Assembly: GCA_033439265.1 (NCBI GenBank) | Contig: JAVTVX010000024.1 | Coordinates: forward strand, 3,348,001-3,412,000 | Origin: Dillenia suffruticosa | Lineage: Eukaryota > Streptophyta > Magnoliopsida > Dilleniales > Dilleniaceae | Direction of reading: 5' to 3' | Length of the DNA stretch: 64,000 bases | In this document: positions 60,926 through 64,000 of the stretch, in pieces | Layout: each line of letters starts with the position of its first letter | How positions within the stretch are numbered: position 1 is the first letter of the stretch | The notes under the pieces: generated by a model | Databases searched by the model: none | The model's input: only the letters and a program-made list of their open reading frames with translations | What the model was told of the DNA's origin: nothing | Made by a program: the position numbers and the translations under genes

Positions 60926-63052
60926 GGGATAGAAGGGGGATATAGTTTATTTCCCATTCTCACGCAACAGGCTCAGGTCCACTGAAGATCGGCCAGAGCC
61001 CAATCTATAATACACCCCATCTATAATACACTTCATTGCCCAAAACGAATTCGTCGGAGCAACTCCAGCGAATTCCAGGCTTGATTTGCGCTTCGACCAC
61101 ATGATTGTTCTGTGTAATGTATCCTACAACTACAACATCTGAACATGATTTCAAGTCCTATGAGTTTTAATCATAGGCCACTATTCCTCGTAAGGCCCTC
61201 CCGTTACTGATTCCTTGGTGTGATACAACTTGCAACCAGACCCCATTCTGGAACACGGATCTATTACGCCAAAAAAATAAAAAAAAAATCAAAATGAAAA
61301 CACAATATTGAATATGAGAGAGAGAGAGTCTGCGTCTATATAAAACCTATTTGAACTTATTTTTATCTTATCAAAGGATGGCCACGTTTGGGCTTGTTTT
61401 TCTCATACAGGACATGAGGGACATGGAAAACTCTCTCTCTAATAATGGAAAATTTAGTTATAAACTTATCATACATAAATACATAATGGCTGACTAAGTC
61501 CCAACAATCTAATGGTCATAACCTCCCTCTTTTAATCTCCCTTAATCTTATATACGGGAGTCAAATTTTGTGTAACCAAAACAAAAAAAAAATAGGGGCC
61601 CGCTAATTATGTGTAATCGGAAAATAGCAAAATGTCAACTTCATTTGAAAAGGGATGCATGTCCTTTTAGTTAAATTGGGGTAGGGATGCTTGGACAGGT
61701 CACGGACTACAGGCAAGAACAGAACAAGTAGATGAGTGAACTAGGCAAATTATGTGCAAGTTAAATGTGTGAAGACTCACATATCAACAATGGAGAATCA
61801 ACTGATCCACCTATGATGGCCGCTATTGGGTCTATTGCAACATTACTACTATGAAGTCAATGTCCATTTCTCAATATTGGGAATTAATTATTTGGTCATA
61901 TTATATGATTTTCTGTCACTTCAATTATCTTTCTAAACAAATTGGTATCCCCACTCAAATTTAGCTTACTTAACCTCCAAGGTGGTACTTTAACTCAGCA
62001 ATTCATAAAATTTTCTCCTCTAAATTAAAATATAACCTTATTATATAAGAATGCACTACAAAGATATACAAATATGAACGGCTATAGCAAATGATAGAAC
62101 ACCGTTGCCTAGATGAAGACTTGCACTCAACAAAAATTACCAAGAATATTGTTGCATATGGTTTCCACATTTCAGTGTTTGACATTTTACATTATTTTTC
62201 CTCTTCTGGGATGAGCAACATTAATTGTGGGTTAAGTTTTGCATAGAACATTCAACAGTCAAAACAAACCCCCCCCCCCAACTATAGTCTCATTGAAGAC
62301 GCATCTTTTCAATTATAACCACATCTAAATGCTGCTGGTGACGGCTTAACTACATTAAGGAGGGCAAGACAACAGCATATGAAATGGAGACAGAGAGAGA
62401 GACAGAGAGCGAGAGAAGAATACAGAAGAACAGCCTAAAATGCGTTAGCATCACCACGGTGTTTTGTTGTTTTATTTTATCTTCTTGTAACCCCGTGCCA
62501 TATGCCATATGTAGACAAACTAAGCCAAAACGGAATGCCAGCTATGGTTCTTGTCTCATGTCTTTTCCATCGGTAATTCTAAATGAATACAATTGAATAA
62601 TAACCTTCGACATATTTAATTATCTCTACTAATAAAAAACTATTCATTACTGTTTTACTGTTTAGATATTAGATATATATATATATATAAGTTATAATAT
62701 TACAAAAATATCAGTGTTACTTTTGGCCCTAATAGGCCTTGTCTTTGCTTCATTTCATAGTAACAAAGCTGAATATTGTCACTTATTTTGCCTTCATGCC
62801 TACCCTCTTTTTCCTAGGATTTCATTTGTAGCAAAGTTGTTTAAAAAAGGAAGATATTGAAGAATCCACATTTGAACAAGCATTTATGAAATCTGTTTAT
62901 AACATATTTACAGAGCCAGACCGCCTGACAGCAACAAAGAGTAAATTGTTGTGGGAATTAAGTAACCATCCAAAGAGGGTTCAGAATTAAAAGCAAAGCA
63001 AAATCTATGAAAGCTATAGGTGAGGGTGGCAGTGTCCACAATGCCCCCTCCC

Positions 63053-63144
63053 TTCCGATGAGCTGAAGCTCAAGTGGCACCAATCTCCATTTCCTTTGTA
63101 ATAAATTCGGGTTCGAGTCTTACTATGAACCAAAAAAAAAAAAA
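63053..63144 (+). mobile_element. Short tRNA-related SINE, family 3, with imperfect target-site duplication
   Basis: About 92 bp: A-box-like GAAGCTCAAGTGGCAC, B-box-like GGGTTCGAGTCT (63109-63120), then TACTATGAACC and a run of A. It is flanked by aatgccccctccc (63040-63052) and aatgccctcccc (63145-63156), an imperfect duplication. The small size and tRNA-like boxes fit a minimal SINE rather than a functional tRNA gene. Confidence 0.6.
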
Positions 63145-64000
63145 AATGCCCTCCCCATCAAACTGTTTTGAAAGCTCCACAAGATAATTGGTCCCCACCC
63201 CAACCCTTTTTTTTCCTCAATGCATACATACATTTATACAGCTCGATAGAGTGGTTGCTGTAAAAGTGTTGTCAGTATAAAAAATTCTGAACAATAATGA
63301 AAAAAAGGAAAGGGTGAATTTAGAGGGCACCCCATCCTATAAAGCTATAATAGATGTGAAAAATGAAATACAGAAGTTATGGCGTGCAGTGCAGGGAAGA
63401 AATTGAGAATTTAAAGTAAACCTCCTACAAGTATTTCGTAAATTTTTATTGACTAAAATTTGTATTACATATTTATTGCGCAATAACGTTGGCAAAAATT
63501 ATGACTAGTATAAATTCTTTAGACAAGTTATATTGACTCGGTAATTCTCCCCACCCTTTTTCCTTGACTAAAGAAAAGTAAAAGTAATTCTTTGGTGATG
63601 ACTTGTCTCACCACATATAACCATTTTTTCAGAAAACCTTTTTTTTTTTTGCTAAGAATTATTTTTTATTGGTTTAGTGAAATATCAAATATTTTTATCT
63701 TTAATTAATTATCAAAGATCAATTTTCTAAGTTTCTATATTATTGGAAAATATTTTACTTTTGCCACACCACCTTTCAAGAGCCACACACAGAAACATCA
63801 TAAAAATATATTTTTTAGCAAGTCAAATTTCTAAAAACAAAACGCAACCTTAATTTTTAGATTCAAACTTTATTTTTATTTTTTTATTTTTTACATGTTG
63901 TTGTTGTTCTTATTATTATTATTATTAAATGAACAAACTTTTGTTGAAGAAATTGAGTTGTGACTATTGTTGTCAACTTTAGTTGTTGTAGCATTTGAGA

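Larger units (their letters stand above)
56949..64000. other. 3' flank of the TOR1-like gene and gene-free spacer
   Basis: The first few hundred bases are probably the 3' UTR of the TOR1-like gene. Beyond that no gene is recognised; open frames are short and several coincide with SINE copies (59499-59696 and 60670-60963). Mononucleotide runs (A, T, C and G) and a (TA) repeat near 62671-62688 are present. Confidence 0.5.

Noticed and set aside
59499-60963. Open frames around 59499-59696 and 60670-60963 as small genes
   Set aside because: Both lie within family-2 SINE copies and resemble each other only because the repeats do.
63090-63125. Possible tRNA gene, from the box-B-like GGGTTCGAGTCT
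   Set aside because: No cloverleaf can be drawn around it, and the A tail and flanking near-repeats fit a SINE better. The same applies to the other box-B-like sites.

Overview
The window is nuclear DNA of a eudicot plant. It holds four intron-rich housekeeping genes with GT-AG introns, AT-rich spacers full of short retroposons and microsatellites, and no bacterial or organellar features. The species cannot be named from the sequence. Exon boundaries were read by hand: every junction keeps the reading frame and uses GT-AG, and the translations match the family architecture from start to stop.

Layout. (1) Positions 1537-9465, minus strand: mitochondrial pyruvate dehydrogenase E1 alpha, 8 exons, 393 aa. 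(2) Positions 9466-12790: AT-rich spacer between two divergent genes. (3) Positions 12791-25439, plus strand: chloroplast DExH-box RNA helicase of the ISE2 (DExH15) type, 16 exons, 1161 aa. Its last intron carries a 296-bp hAT-type MITE with a perfect 8-bp target-site duplication, and its sixth intron has a 51-bp alternating purine/pyrimidine tract. (4) Positions 25440-28181: convergent spacer with nested SINE insertions. (5) Positions 28182-38518, minus strand: SIN3-like transcriptional corepressor (SNL type), 21 coding exons, about 1425 aa, with a GA-repeat-rich leader and a three-residue upstream ORF. (6) Positions 39060-52900: 13.8 kb gene-poor spacer filled with degenerate SINE-like copies and a 206-bp tandem duplication. 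(7) Positions 52952-56948, plus strand: TORTIFOLIA1-like ARM/TOG-repeat microtubule-associated protein, 5 exons, 678 aa; the last coding exon holds one base and the stop codon. (8) Positions 56949-64000: spacer with more SINE copies and no recognisable gene.

The genes do not form a pathway: they act in mitochondrial carbon entry, chloroplast RNA metabolism, histone-deacetylase-linked repression and cortical microtubule organisation. The gene order itself is the most interesting point. From memory, Arabidopsis keeps E1 alpha beside a SIN3-like gene at two loci, ISE2 beside a SIN3-like gene at a third, and an ARM-repeat TOR1-like gene close to one of them. This window would then be an unfractionated ancestral block from which those pairs were sorted after genome duplication.

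Three short retroposon families, all tRNA-related with A-rich tails, explain much of the non-coding structure. No intact autonomous transposon, tRNA gene, rRNA gene or undescribed multi-gene system was found.
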